Made by a program: the position numbers and the translations under genes. From Peribacillus tepidiphilus (GTDB lineage Bacteria; Bacillota; Bacilli; Bacillales; DSM-1321): DNA of 64,000 bases. Positions 26,827 through 35,109 of this stretch are shown piece after piece (within the stretch, counting starts at the first letter, position 1; the number at the start of each line of letters is the position of its first letter). Where the stretch lies: assembly GCF_009466385.1 (NCBI RefSeq), contig NZ_WIAQ01000016.1, positions 1 through 64,000 of the forward strand, given 5' to 3'. Under the pieces are notes generated by a model, which was not told the DNA's origin, did not search any database, and saw only the letters and a program-made list of their open reading frames with translations.

Positions 26827-27225
26827 TCACTTCATCCCTTGATTTTCTATATACTGCTTTATCACTTCAATAGACGCACCACCCGTTGTAAGTAAGCAAA
26901 AGCTTCTTGACCAAAAATACTCTTTCCAAAGTTTTCTTTTCACTTGTGGATAATGCTTTTTGATAAGTCGAGAACTTGCACTTTTATAGGCATTGATGAA
27001 CTTTGATAGTTCACTATTCGGATGTGCTTTGAACAAAATATGCACATGGTCAATATCATGATTCCATTCGACCAAGGAAATATTGTAATTTTCACCCAGT
27101 CGAACAAACATATCTTTTGCATAGTTAGATATGGTATCATCAATCACTTGTCTGCGATATTTTACGACCAGAACAAGATGATAGTACAACATGAACACTG
27201 AATGATTATTGTTGTCTAATTTCAT
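26827..27225 (-). CDS. tnpA: Y1 (HUH) transposase TnpA of IS200/IS605
   Basis: 132 residues, the usual size. The metal-binding HUH motif is His60-Val-His62 (DIDHVHILF), and the nucleophilic tyrosine is Tyr125 (EVIKQYIENQ). The protein excises and inserts single-stranded DNA by recognising the end hairpins. It is the first gene of the tnpA-tnpB pair. Nothing is broken, so the element may be mobile. Confidence 0.93.
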   Translation of the reverse strand: MKLDNNNHSVFMLYYHLVLVVKYRRQVIDDTISNYAKDMFVRLGENYNISLVEWNHDIDHVHILFKAHPNSELSKFINAYKSASSRLIKKHYPQVKRKLWKEYFWSRSFCLLTTGGASIEVIKQYIENQGMK

Positions 27226-27393
27226 TGATATAACAGCCTTTCATTTATATAATACTGATTATATCATATCACAAAAAAGACAACTTTAGGCTACACCTAA
27301 CCGAAATTCATCTCCCACTTTCACTGGTGCTGACGCACCTTCACGTTTAGAAGTGGGAGACTTCTTTCGGAGGGAAGTTAAAAGTGGACTTTT

Positions 27394-27663
27394 CTAATGA
27401 GGCTGTCTAGGTTGGAGAATCATGTGTTTGGAACGGAGGTGACGAGATGATTCAGGATTCTGCGTTAGGCTTTCCAGCTTGTGAAGCAAGACTGTTTGGT
27501 TTTCTTCAATACGGGCAATGGCATATTTCAGCAATGATAATTCCTTTCGAATGGAGGAGATTTCTTCTTCCCTTTGACTAAGTTTTTCTTGGTTCTTTGC
27601 AATTAATCGGATCAAAGTTGATATGATCTCTTCTAATCGAATGATTTTCTCTTCGTTTTTCAT
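27394..27663 (-). CDS. Small coiled-coil protein, unknown function
   Basis: 89 residues, starting MKNEEKIIRLEEIISTLIRLI, with GGAGGGTAG about 9 bases before the ATG. Residues of about 1-68 show a heptad pattern of Leu/Ile with charged residues (a coiled coil), and the tail is basic and Pro/Gln-containing. There is no membrane segment or signal peptide. It lies directly downstream of ssbB on the same strand (52-bp gap), possibly the same transcript. I do not recognise a family. Confidence 0.6.
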   Translation of the reverse strand: MKNEEKIIRLEEIISTLIRLIAKNQEKLSQREEEISSIRKELSLLKYAIARIEENQTVLLHKLESLTQNPESSRHLRSKHMILQPRQPH

Positions 27664-27715
27664 CTCACAAACTACCCTCCCTCTGTCTACATAAACGCTT
27701 ACTCATGAGCGGAGC

Positions 27716-28075
27716 CTATACCCTTGCAAGCTCTTGTGTTCTTTCGGAACTAGAAGGCTTCGGGCCAACAAACTTCAATCCCTCTGCCACCACTTCGGTT
27801 ACATAAACCTTTTTTCCTTCTTGATTTTCGTAATTTCTCGTTTGGAGTCGGCCAGTAATGCCGATGAGAGATCCTTTTTTACAGTATTGGACCAGGTTTT
27901 CTGCCATTTTTCTCCATACGGTACACTGCACAAAGTCAGCATCGAATTCCCCTTCACCATTTCTGTAATTACGGTTCACAGCCAAAATAACGTTAGATAC
28001 AGCCCTGCCTTCAGGAGTAAATCTTAGCTCAGGATCTTTTGTCAGCCTTCCAACCAGCACTACTTGATTAATCAT
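27716..28075 (-). CDS. ssbB: Single-stranded DNA-binding protein SsbB
   Basis: 119 residues from [18 protein letters not shown] is correctly spaced for this ATG, while an in-frame ATG nine bases earlier sits on the site itself. The OB-fold pattern is clear ([28 protein letters not shown] ... [15 protein letters not shown], read in parts). It lacks the long acidic tail of SsbA (DDDIPF), as does the competence-linked SsbB (YwpH) of B. subtilis. It coats single-stranded DNA, probably during transformation. Next to it is ywpF, as in B. subtilis. Confidence 0.92.
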   Translation of the reverse strand: MINQVVLVGRLTKDPELRFTPEGRAVSNVILAVNRNYRNGEGEFDADFVQCTVWRKMAENLVQYCKKGSLIGITGRLQTRNYENQEGKKVYVTEVVAEGLKFVGPKPSSSERTQELARV

Positions 28076-28365
28076 GTATCTCATCTCCTTTTATAAAGAT
28101 GTACTTATCGTACATCCAAAGGAAATTGTTGTAAAACAGCTGAAAAATTTCATTTTCGACCCTTTTCATTAGAAAAATGGATTTTTCCTATAAGAGAAAA
28201 TTGGGATTTAACACGATTTACTCAAAGGAAAACGACGCTCGATATTTTTTTATTTTTCTACGTGATATTTTTCGACAAAGCCTCTTAATGGATGATGCCA
28301 TTTCTACAGATTTCCTTATTTTTTAACAAATTCCTTTGTTTGGTCATGTGAAAAATTGAATATGA

Positions 28366-28371
28366 TATAAT
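28366..28371 (+). promoter_or_regulatory. Extended -10 promoter of ywpF
   Basis: TGATATAAT gives a TG-extended perfect -10, and only a weak TGGTCA lies upstream. The rest of the 340-bp ssbB-ywpF gap shows no other feature. Confidence 0.5.
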
Positions 28372-28417
28372 TAAGGCAATGTTTTAGACGGTACCTGAAA
28401 AGAATGGAGGGAAAGAC

Positions 28418-28852
28418 GTGAAATCATTTAAACTTGTATCTTTACAGCTTGTCTTAGACAAACATCAGCTAGAGGATGTAAATCTATTGGACGGATTAAT
28501 TATTAACAAGGAAGACGAGCATAACCGGTGGCTAATTGAAGCTTTCGTGACAAGTGGAGAATATGAAAAGTTCAAAACGTATTTTTCCAGAACGGATGAT
28601 TTAACGATCCAGGCTATCATTACGAAAAGGGAAAACGACCCAGCCACCTTCCTCACAAAAATACTTCATATAAAAGAAGTGGAAGATTGCTATAGTATTT
28701 TATTTGAGGGCACTTTAAAAAAATTAAAAGTCGAATACGCAGAATTACTGTTACAAAATTTATTGCAGCGAGGCTTATCTGGACTCGAGCTGCTTCAGGA
28801 GTTTAAAGAAAAACTCAGAGTCCGACCGAAAATTACAGAATTGAAAAAATAA
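28418..28852 (+). CDS. ywpF: YwpF-family protein
   Basis: 144 residues from a GTG start, with TGGAGG seven bases upstream. The N-terminus MKSFKLVSLQLV ... LLDGLIINKEDEHNRWLIEAF is characteristic of YwpF, a soluble protein known from Bacillus that has no established function. The C-terminal half is helical and basic. Its place between ssbB and fabZ matches the B. subtilis ywpB-ywpH order. It is monocistronic, with a terminator directly after. Confidence 0.85.
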   Translation: MKSFKLVSLQLVLDKHQLEDVNLLDGLIINKEDEHNRWLIEAFVTSGEYEKFKTYFSRTDDLTIQAIITKRENDPATFLTKILHIKEVEDCYSILFEGTLKKLKVEYAELLLQNLLQRGLSGLELLQEFKEKLRVRPKITELKK

Positions 28853-28891
28853 CAAGAGATTAAGTGAATATATCTTATTATCTTCGTCTAA

Positions 28892-28925
28892 AAAACAGGA
28901 GCCTATTTCAGCTCCTGTTTTTTTA
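28892..28925. terminator. Bidirectional terminator, ywpF / lipoprotein gene
   Basis: The stem AAAACAGGAGC/GCTCCTGTTTT with an 8-base loop has A-runs and T-runs on both sides. Confidence 0.88.
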
Positions 28926-28931
28926 AAAAAA

Positions 28932-29222
28932 TTATTCGTCTCTGTTATCTGCATCTTTACGATCATTTTCGTCTTCAATGACGTCTTCTTGAGGCGTGTT
29001 TTGGTCATTAACTGGATCATTATTATCATTAACGTTTTGATCCGTATTCTCGTCCGTCACACCGTTGTCTCCGTCGTTATCGTTATCCATATTATCTTGC
29101 GTGTCTTGGTCTTGTACATTTGTGTCGTCTTCAGGCGGCGGCTCGTTATCAGTAGCGCAGCCCATTAATAACATTGCTGACAGCACAGAACCCCCGATTA
29201 GAGAAAGTAGCTTTTTATTCAT
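28932..29222 (-). CDS. Small acidic lipoprotein
   Basis: 96 residues. A lipoprotein signal peptide ends in the lipobox LLMGC (Cys22), so the mature protein should be diacylated on Cys and held on the outer face of the membrane. The rest is about 70 residues of Asp, Asn, Glu and Gln with almost no hydrophobic residues, predicted disordered. GGAGGTG precedes the ATG. It resembles many short acidic Bacillus lipoproteins with no known function. Confidence 0.75.
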   Translation of the reverse strand: MNKKLLSLIGGSVLSAMLLMGCATDNEPPPEDDTNVQDQDTQDNMDNDNDGDNGVTDENTDQNVNDNNDPVNDQNTPQEDVIEDENDRKDADNRDE

Positions 29223-29370
29223 GATACAGCACCTCCTTTGATGTTGTTTAGACCTGATTTGGTGGTCAATGGTATTTTGCCCGAACTATGAAAAATGTTA
29301 CATAAAACAAAAATTTATTTTTATCAGAAAAGCGGAAAGCGCCTACTTAACTTTGACAAGAAAAAGCGCA

Positions 29371-29399
29371 AAAAAATAGATCAAGCAAATGCTTGATCT
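29371..29399 (-). terminator. Terminator downstream of fabZ
   Basis: The stem AGATCAAGC/GCTTGATCT with an AAAT loop is followed on the minus strand by a T-rich run (ATTTTTTT). The rest of the 390-bp gap holds only an AAAGCGGAAAGCGCC string near 29330, a short motif seen repeatedly in Bacillus intergenic DNA. Confidence 0.75.
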
Positions 29400-29612
29400 T
29401 TCCATAAGGGAGAATGATATGGCTTACCAACCATCATATCATTATTAAAATATAAGCTCTTAAAAATAATGTTTAAAGAGCAATGTATATTATATATGCA
29501 TTTTGACGATTTTCAATCCATTAAGCAACAAAATCATTCTACAGACCCTCTTGTTTCCATACATTTCATTTAGTATAGGACCTGTATGGCTGCCAAATTG
29601 GAAAAATGTATG

Positions 29613-30050
29613 TTATTCCTCTTTCTTTGCACCTAATGCGAAAGTAATCTCTGTTTCGCAGGCAATTTCTCCATCAACTGTAGCAACAGCTTTACCCTTT
29701 CCGATTGAGCCTCTTAAGCGGACCATTTCGACTTCAAGTCGCAGCTGGTCGCCAGGTTTCACTTGTCTTTTGAAACGACAATTGTCAATGCCTGCAAAAA
29801 AAGCGATGCGACCTCTATTTTCTTCTTTAATCAGGATGGCTGCTGCGCCAACTTGTGCTAGGGCTTCAACAATTAGTACACCAGGCATGACCGGATAATC
29901 CGGAAAATGGCCGTTGAAAAACTCTTCATTCGCTGAAACGTTTTTAATTCCTACTGCTCTTTTTCCTTCCTCGAGCTCGATAATCTTATCGACTAATAGA
30001 AAAGGGTAGCGATGAGGAATGATTTCTTTAATTTGTGTAATATCGTACAT
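29613..30050 (-). CDS. fabZ: 3-hydroxyacyl-ACP dehydratase FabZ
   Basis: 145 residues from [16 protein letters not shown], with AGGAGG seven bases upstream. The longer frame runs back into the terminator and neighbouring gene and is not real. The hot-dog fold active-site residues are His48 (FFNGHFP) and Glu62 (LIVEALAQ). It dehydrates 3-hydroxyacyl-ACP in fatty-acid elongation, in the cytoplasm. It corresponds to ywpB of B. subtilis, next to flhOP. A terminator lies between it and the upstream gene, so it has its own promoter or depends on read-through. Confidence 0.95.
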   Translation of the reverse strand: MYDITQIKEIIPHRYPFLLVDKIIELEEGKRAVGIKNVSANEEFFNGHFPDYPVMPGVLIVEALAQVGAAAILIKEENRGRIAFFAGIDNCRFKRQVKPGDQLRLEVEMVRLRGSIGKGKAVATVDGEIACETEITFALGAKKEE

Positions 30051-30116
30051 GGTTTTACCTCCTATGTATTCTCTTTCTATCCTACCATTTTTTTCGAGAT
30101 GAATTCCTGTTCTTAT

Positions 30117-30149
30117 GAAAAAATCTCTGCAGAATTTGCTCTGCAGAGA
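30117..30149 (-). terminator. Terminator between the EpuA-like gene and fabZ
   Basis: A perfect 10-bp stem, TCTCTGCAGA/TCTGCAGAGA, followed on the minus strand by T7. Confidence 0.85.
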
Positions 30150-30154
30150 AGATT

Positions 30155-30412
30155 TTACGATTCTTTTTTTACCAAATCTACAATATGCACCCATGTGTCT
30201 TTTTTGAAGACATCTAGAGCCTTACCATCTCCAAACACACTGTAGCCTACAACTAAGCCGATTGCTGCAGAAATGACAATCAATAAGGCAATCATGATGA
30301 TTCTAAGCCAGATCGGAATAAGTCGAATACGGATTTTTCTCTTTTGTTCAGGCTGCTTCTCACCTGACAGTTCTTTTTTATATTCTTCTCTAGTTAAACT
30401 TTTTTGTTCCAC
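30155..30412 (-). CDS. Small membrane protein of the EpuA family
   Basis: 85 residues from GTG, with AAAGGAG nine bases upstream. A basic N-terminal part ([15 protein letters not shown]) is followed by one membrane segment (about 36-56) and a short outer tail ([17 protein letters not shown]). The pattern matches the Firmicute family often labelled 'RNA polymerase subunit beta' (EpuA), a misleading name since it shares nothing with RpoB. The function is unknown. It is the last gene after flhO-flhP, 15 bases from flhP. Confidence 0.75.
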   Translation of the reverse strand: MEQKSLTREEYKKELSGEKQPEQKRKIRIRLIPIWLRIIMIALLIVISAAIGLVVGYSVFGDGKALDVFKKDTWVHIVDLVKKES

Positions 30413-30427
30413 TAGTACATACTCCTT

Positions 30428-31276
30428 TTAACGAATTCCGTTAATTAACCCCATCATTTGATCAGCAAGCGTTACAGAACGTGCTTGAAATTGATAATGG
30501 CGCTGCAGGTTGATTAAATCTGTCATTTCCTTTGACATATCGACATTGGAAGCTTCAAGCGTTCTTTGCTGTAAGGCAATATTTTGACGAAGGCCACCGT
30601 TCAGGTCTGTGTAGATGGCGTCTTCTTCAATGCCAAGCTCGTCTGCCTCATTGGATAGACCAAGCGTGTTGTTCATCTTTTGTTCTAAGTATTGCGGTTT
30701 TTTTACCGATACGATACCAAGAGAAAAAGTTTGTTTCTGAAGATTGTCCTTTTCGACGATTAGTTCACCATGCTCTGTAAACGTAATATTTTTCACGCTG
30801 CCTGTTACGATGATTGGTTGGTTAAACTCATCCAATATTGGATAACCGCTGCTTGTAACTAGCATGAGGTTATTGGATCCTGGCGCTACGGGATTTAAAT
30901 AAAAAGCTCCGTCTCTTGTTAGGTGAATCGCCTCACGATTGTTTTCCGTCACACGGACTTTGAAAAACAAATCTTCTTTCGTCAAAGCCACATCTAAGTC
31001 CCGTCCTGTCGGCTTTAGACTGCCTTGAGCAAGAACAAGCTTGGTCTGGCTTAGTTTTGCTCCAACACCCTGTCTAATTCCATTCGGCGTTAATCGGCCG
31101 ATTTCCCGATTGCTATGTATTTGATTATTGAATTCTTGAAACAAAAGCTCGTTAAAATACGTTTCTTTTCTTTTAAAGCCGTTCGTTTGGACATTTGCCA
31201 GGTTATGGCCGATGATATCCATTTTATGCTGAAGCTGACTCATTGTATTCGTTGCCGTAATCATGGTACGATTCAT
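30428..31276 (-). CDS. flhP: Flagellar hook-basal body (rod/distal rod) protein FlhP
   Basis: 282 residues with GGAGGG upstream of the ATG. The N-terminal flagellar rod/hook motif is present (MDIIGHNLANVQTNGFKRKETYFNELL, read in parts), as is the C-terminal motif SNVDMSKEMTDLINLQRHYQFQARSVTLADQMM. Both ends are alpha-helical, as is required for rod assembly. It belongs to the FlgG/FlgF group exported by the flagellar type III apparatus. Its place directly after flhO and mbl matches B. subtilis. The rest of the flagellar operon lies outside this window. Confidence 0.93.
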   Translation of the reverse strand: MNRTMITATNTMSQLQHKMDIIGHNLANVQTNGFKRKETYFNELLFQEFNNQIHSNREIGRLTPNGIRQGVGAKLSQTKLVLAQGSLKPTGRDLDVALTKEDLFFKVRVTENNREAIHLTRDGAFYLNPVAPGSNNLMLVTSSGYPILDEFNQPIIVTGSVKNITFTEHGELIVEKDNLQKQTFSLGIVSVKKPQYLEQKMNNTLGLSNEADELGIEEDAIYTDLNGGLRQNIALQQRTLEASNVDMSKEMTDLINLQRHYQFQARSVTLADQMMGLINGIR

Positions 31277-31301
31277 GTATTAAATCCCTCCAAAGGGCTT
31301 A

Positions 31302-32141
31302 TTATCCGATTCTTCCAATTTCATTGACCGTTTTTTCAAGACTTTTATCATATGCTTGAAGCACCTTTTGGTTTGCTTCGAAAGCTCGATAGGCAGTTAG
31401 CATGTCTGTCATGGTACGTGCTGTATCCACATTCGATTGTTCGATATAGCCTTGCTGAAGCTTAAACTGAACGTTTGCGTTATTAAAAGCATTGGCTAAA
31501 GGTTGGCCATCTTCCGTTCTGTATAAGCCGTCCCCTTCTTTTATTAAACGATAGGGATTATCCGCGTAGGCCACTGACAGACGAGCAACAGGCTGGTTAT
31601 TTTCTAAAATAATACCATTTTCATCCACAACAAACTGATCGCTGTTCAACTGGATTCTGTTGCCTTGATCATCCAGTACGTAATATCCGCTCGACGTCGT
31701 CAAAAAGCCCTGCTGGTCCAACGTAAAGTTTCCATTCCGAGTATATCTTTCTTCTCCATTCGCATTCATTACTGTAAAAAATACTGTCCCACGCTTCCCG
31801 TTTTCCTCATTAACAGGAATTTGCAAATCCACTAAAGCAATATCGGTCTTTTTGTCCGTAGCTATGATATCCCCTTGTCTAAAAGCAGGAATCGCTTCTT
31901 GCATATAAACACCTGTATTGAGTCCACCTACAACAGGATTAAAAGGAAGGTTCAATTTCTTTTGCGTTGGCACTGTCACTTGGTCCATTCTTCTTAATAG
32001 CATTTCCGGAAATGCGCGGACGCTTGATTGATCCGCCTTAAAGCCTGGAGTGTTAGCGTTCGATAGGTTATTTGTAAGCATTTCCGTTCTGCGCTGCTGT
32101 GCAATCATTCCAGAAGCAGCGGTATAAAAGCCTCGTAACAT
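31302..32141 (-). CDS. flhO: Flagellar hook-basal body protein FlhO
   Basis: 279 residues. The ATG of MLRGFYTAASGM is preferred because the GTG three codons earlier overlaps the GAGGTG site. The N-terminal helix contains NNLSNANTPGFKADQ and the C-terminal helix QSNVDTARTMTDMLTAYRAFEANQKVLQAYDKSLEKT (in parts), both diagnostic of axial rod proteins. It is transcribed with flhP (25-bp gap). A SigD-like promoter lies upstream, in line with SigD control of flhOP in B. subtilis. Confidence 0.93.
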   Translation of the reverse strand: MLRGFYTAASGMIAQQRRTEMLTNNLSNANTPGFKADQSSVRAFPEMLLRRMDQVTVPTQKKLNLPFNPVVGGLNTGVYMQEAIPAFRQGDIIATDKKTDIALVDLQIPVNEENGKRGTVFFTVMNANGEERYTRNGNFTLDQQGFLTTSSGYYVLDDQGNRIQLNSDQFVVDENGIILENNQPVARLSVAYADNPYRLIKEGDGLYRTEDGQPLANAFNNANVQFKLQQGYIEQSNVDTARTMTDMLTAYRAFEANQKVLQAYDKSLEKTVNEIGRIG

Positions 32142-32209
32142 TTGATTCACCTCAATATCGGGAACGGATTCCAGATTCCGTACACATATATAATTCCATT
32201 ATATACAAC

Positions 32210-32237
32210 TTATCGGTTGAGCACATAGGTTTTTTTA
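32210..32237 (-). promoter_or_regulatory. SigD-like promoter of flhO-flhP
   Basis: On the minus strand, TAAA (32237-32234), a 16-base spacer and ACCGATAA (32217-32210), close to the SigD consensus TAAA-N15-GCCGATAT. The start would be about 60 bases before the flhO ATG. Confidence 0.55.
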
Positions 32238-32349
32238 CGATATGAGGAAAGATGAAGGCAAAAGGTAGTTATTTTTTTAGGTTTTAAAAGAAGTAGCAGT
32301 ATTTGATTTTTTATATAGTTATGAATATAAGAGAATAACGGGGGATATT

Positions 32350-32925
32350 TTTTCTAATGAATCGATATATTCGAATGGCGACCGGATCCTAATGGCCGTT
32401 ATATTGGAATGACGACCGATATATTGATCGTGATGACCGATATTTTAGAACGACGACCGATATATTGATCCTGATGACCGATATATCGGAATGACGACCG
32501 ATATATTGATCGTGATGACCGATATTTTAGAACGACGACCGATATATCGAAACGACGACCGATATATTGATCGTGATGACCGATATATCGGAACGACGAC
32601 CGATATATTGTTCCTGACGACCGATATATCGGAACGACGACCGATATATCGACCCTGATGACCGATATATCGGATCGACGACCGATATATTGATCCTGAT
32701 GACCGATATATCGGAATGACGACCGATATATTGATCGTGATGACCGATATTTTAGAACGACGACCGATATATTGATCGTGATGACCGATATATCGGAACG
32801 ACGACCGATATATTGTTCCTGACGACCGATATATCGGAACGACGACCGATATATTGTTCCTGACGACCGATATATCGAAACGACGACCGATATATTGATC
32901 GTGATGACCGATATATTGGATCCTG
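32350..32925 (+). repeat. Phased repeat array, family GAYGACCGATATAT, locus 1 (25 clear units)
   Basis: Units such as GACGACCGATATATCGGAAC start at 32411, 32432, 32452, 32473, 32493, 32514 and so on to 32903. Spacing alternates 21 and 20 bp almost without exception, giving a 41-bp double unit. Two or three degenerate units precede the array from about 32350. Many units hold the palindrome CCGATATATCGG. The minus-strand frame of about 170 codons across it is an artefact. Confidence 0.95.
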
Positions 32926-32955
32926 CCTAAAAATAGCAACAGATAAATTTTGTTC

Positions 32956-33133
32956 ATTCAACCCGTTTTCGAGATCATTCAACCCGATCTTGAAATAATT
33001 CAACCCATTCTCAAAATAATTCAACCCATTCTTAAGAAAATTCAACCCGATCTCGAAATAATTCAACCCATTCTTAAGAAAATTCAACCCGTTTTTGAAT
33101 TAATTCAACCCGTTCTCAAAATAATTCAACCCG
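32956..33133 (+). repeat. 21-bp phased repeat array, family ATTCAACCC (9 units)
   Basis: ATTCAACCC starts at 32956, 32977, 32998, 33019, 33040, 33061, 33082, 33103 and 33124, exactly 21 bp apart in all eight steps. Spacers are 12 bases, partly shared (GATCTYGAAATA, ATTCTTAAGAAA, RTTCTCAAAATA). It directly follows the GAYGACCGATATAT array in the 1.1-kb flhO-mbl gap. Confidence 0.95.
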
Positions 33134-33165
33134 ACTATAATCAGACATACATCTCCTTATCTAAT

Positions 33166-33192
33166 AAAAAACCACAGCTTAATAGCCGTGGT
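33166..33192 (-). terminator. Terminator of mbl
   Basis: The stem ACCACAGCT/AGCCGTGGT with a short loop, followed on the minus strand by T6. Confidence 0.75.
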
Positions 33193-33265
33193 ACAACAAT
33201 TAAAATATTTCTGGTTAATCCTATGAAAAAAGGAGCCCGTTTGAACGGTATCTCCCTTTCATCTA

Positions 33266-34267
33266 TCAGCCAAAACGTCTTTTTGAAATTTTATCCATGT
33301 TATCAAGCATAATGCCTGTTCCGATTGCCACGCAGTCCATCGGATTTTCTGCGACCAATACCGGCACTTTTAATTCTTCTGCAAGAAGTTGATCAATTCC
33401 GTGAAGCAAAGCTCCTCCGCCTGTTAGAATAACACCGCGATCAATAATGTCTGCAGAGAGTTCAGGTGGTGTACGTTCTAGCACACCCTTTGCAGCTTGA
33501 ACGATAACAGCAATAGACTCACGTAAAGCTTCTTCAATTTCTTCTGAATGAACAGTAATGGTTCTTGGAAGTCCGGAAACCATGTCACGTCCGCGAATAT
33601 CAATGGATTCGTTACGGGAACCAGGGAACACAGTTGCAACTTTAATCTTAATATCCTCAGCCGTACGTTCTCCAATGAGAAGCTTATATTTGCGCTTAAT
33701 ATAATTTAGAATCTCATTGTCAAATTTATCTCCGGCCATTTTAATAGAAGCGGAAGTAACGATATCGCCCATTGAAAGGACGGCAATATCCGTTGTACCT
33801 CCTCCAATATCAACGACCATGTTTCCGCTCGGTTGGAAAATATCCATTCCCGCACCAATCGCAGCCACTTTTGGCTCTTCTTCTAAATATACCTTTTTAC
33901 CGCCACTTTTTTCTGCCGCTTCTTTGATCGCTTTTTGCTCAACGCTCGTAATGTTAGTTGGACAGCAAATTAAAATGCGCGGCTTTGAAAGAAAACCTTT
34001 TACGTTCAATTTATTAATAAAATGCTTTAACATCGCTTCTGTAATATCAAAATCCGCAATAACACCATCTTTTAAAGGACGAATAGCCACAATATTTCCA
34101 GGTGTACGTCCAACCATTCGACGAGCCTCTTCACCTACAGCGAGAACGCGGTTCGTGTTCTTATCGATCGCTACAACAGATGGCTCGTTTAACACAATTC
34201 CTTTACCTTTAACATGAATCAACACATTGGCAGTCCCAAGGTCTATTCCAATATCTCTAGCAAGCAT
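33266..34267 (-). CDS. mbl: MreB-like actin homologue Mbl
   Basis: 333 residues from MLARDIGIDLGTANVL, the exact length of B. subtilis Mbl; AAGGAGG lies 11 bases upstream. The actin-fold phosphate motifs are present: GIDLGTAN (phosphate 1), VVDIGGGTTDIAV (phosphate 2) and GVILTGGGALLHG (adenosine site). It polymerises under the membrane and guides the sidewall peptidoglycan machinery. Its location between spoIIID and flhO matches B. subtilis and separates it from mreB and mreBH. Confidence 0.95.
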   Translation of the reverse strand: MLARDIGIDLGTANVLIHVKGKGIVLNEPSVVAIDKNTNRVLAVGEEARRMVGRTPGNIVAIRPLKDGVIADFDITEAMLKHFINKLNVKGFLSKPRILICCPTNITSVEQKAIKEAAEKSGGKKVYLEEEPKVAAIGAGMDIFQPSGNMVVDIGGGTTDIAVLSMGDIVTSASIKMAGDKFDNEILNYIKRKYKLLIGERTAEDIKIKVATVFPGSRNESIDIRGRDMVSGLPRTITVHSEEIEEALRESIAVIVQAAKGVLERTPPELSADIIDRGVILTGGGALLHGIDQLLAEELKVPVLVAENPMDCVAIGTGIMLDNMDKISKRRFG

Positions 34268-34585
34268 GTTAATTTTTTCCTCCTTAAATACGTACATTCA
34301 ACGAACTTCTGTCCTAATTGTTTATTTTATCACAATATATAAGCCAAAAGTAAGATAAAATTAATTGTTTTAATAATTTTTCTACATATTTTTGAAGGAA
34401 AGTTCATGGTCCTTGTAGATGGTCAAGAGGATCGTTCGGTAAACTCCGTTAGCGGGAAACGAGTTCGGTTTCTTCGTACATAAAGGAAAATGGACACCTT
34501 CATTAAAGCGGAAAAATTCGTGTTTTTAAGGGAGGAAACCTTGTTTTAGTTGGACAAATCCGTTTTTTTATGCGGATGAATCAAT

Positions 34586-34760
34586 GGTTTAAGCGAAGCT
34601 TCTCTCGATTTAAACGAAGCTTCCTTTGATTTGAGACTTCTCTCGATTTAAGCGAAGCTTCCTTTGATTTAAGACTTCTCTCGAATTAAGCGAAACGTCT
34701 TTTGATTTAAGCGAGACTTCTCTCGATTTAAGCAAAACTTCTTTTGATTTAAGCGAAAAG
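34586..34760 (+). repeat. Phased repeat array, family GATTTAAGCGAAA, second locus (9 units)
   Basis: Units start at 34586, 34607, 34628, 34645, 34666, 34683, 34704, 34725 and 34746. Steps are 21 bp except two of 17 bp, where four bases of the core are missing. It is more degenerate than the locus at 25510 (GCTTCTCTC spacers recur). It fills the second half of the mbl-spoIIID gap; the first half (34268-34585) holds nothing I recognise. Confidence 0.88.
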
Positions 34761-34780
34761 CCAGATCTGTTACTTTCATG

Positions 34781-34821
34781 AAAAAAGACGGGAAGTTGCT
34801 TTTTCCCTTCCCGTCTTTTTT
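34781..34821. terminator. Terminator of spoIIID (bidirectional)
   Basis: A perfect 15-bp stem, AAAAAAGACGGGAAG with CTTCCCGTCTTTTTT. Confidence 0.92.
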
Positions 34822-34839
34822 GCAGAATCCTTATTCAAT

Positions 34840-35109
34840 TTAGTTCATCAATTCTTCTTTTTCAGGCTTTTGATATTTCATTTTTGTTGCTTCCCCACCA
34901 CGAAGATGGCGAATGGATTTATGATAATCCAAAATCTCTTTCACTTCGTTTGCCAGCTCTGGATTTATTTCCGGTAGCCGCTCGGTTAAATCTTTGTGGA
35001 CAGTACTTTTGGATACACCAAACTCCTTCGCTATGACGCGAACCGTTTTTTTTGTCTCCACGATATACTTTCCGATCTTGATAGTTCTTTCTTTGATGTA
35101 ATCGTGCAC
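34840..35109 (-). CDS. spoIIID: Stage III sporulation DNA-binding regulator SpoIIID
   Basis: 89 residues from a GTG start (VHDYIKERTIKIGKYIVE), with GGGGAGG seven bases upstream; the longer reading is not real. The helix-turn-helix is TVRVIAKEFGVSKSTVHKDL (about 24-43), followed by the basic second DNA-contact region (YHKSIRHLRGGEATKMKYQK). It is nearly identical in pattern to the B. subtilis protein, which acts in the mother cell on the SigE and SigK regulons. The tail is shorter than in B. subtilis. I see no convincing SigE promoter immediately upstream. Confidence 0.96.
   Translation of the reverse strand: MHDYIKERTIKIGKYIVETKKTVRVIAKEFGVSKSTVHKDLTERLPEINPELANEVKEILDYHKSIRHLRGGEATKMKYQKPEKEELMN

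Larger units (their letters stand above)
25597..27365 (-). mobile_element. IS200/IS605-family element with tnpA and tnpB
   Basis: The right end (low coordinates) holds TGGGTAGTTCAC on the minus strand and a hairpin at about 25605-25635. The left end (27311-27360) is a perfect 10-bp stem, TCTCCCACTT/AAGTGGGAGA, enclosing a second hairpin, GGTGC-TGAC-GCACC (27326-27339). Subterminal hairpins without inverted terminal repeats, a Y1 transposase and TnpB define this family. The exact cleavage bases are not fixed by the sequence alone. Both genes are intact. Confidence 0.9.

Noticed and set aside
29613-30194. 193-residue FabZ start
   Set aside because: The added 48 residues cross a terminator and the preceding gene; the AGGAGG site marks the start at 30050.
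32411-32925. CRISPR array
   Set aside because: Units are about 14 bp with 6-7 bp spacers, far too short for CRISPR repeats and spacers, and no cas genes are nearby.
32411-32925. Run of SigD promoters
   Set aside because: The core resembles the -10, but no TAAA box lies at the needed distance in the units I checked.
32445-33087. Long minus-strand frames (170 and 111 codons) with ISVV, IYRSS and YIGRR repeats
   Set aside because: They are translations of the phased arrays, switch frame because of the 20-bp steps, and have no ribosome binding site or conserved protein character.
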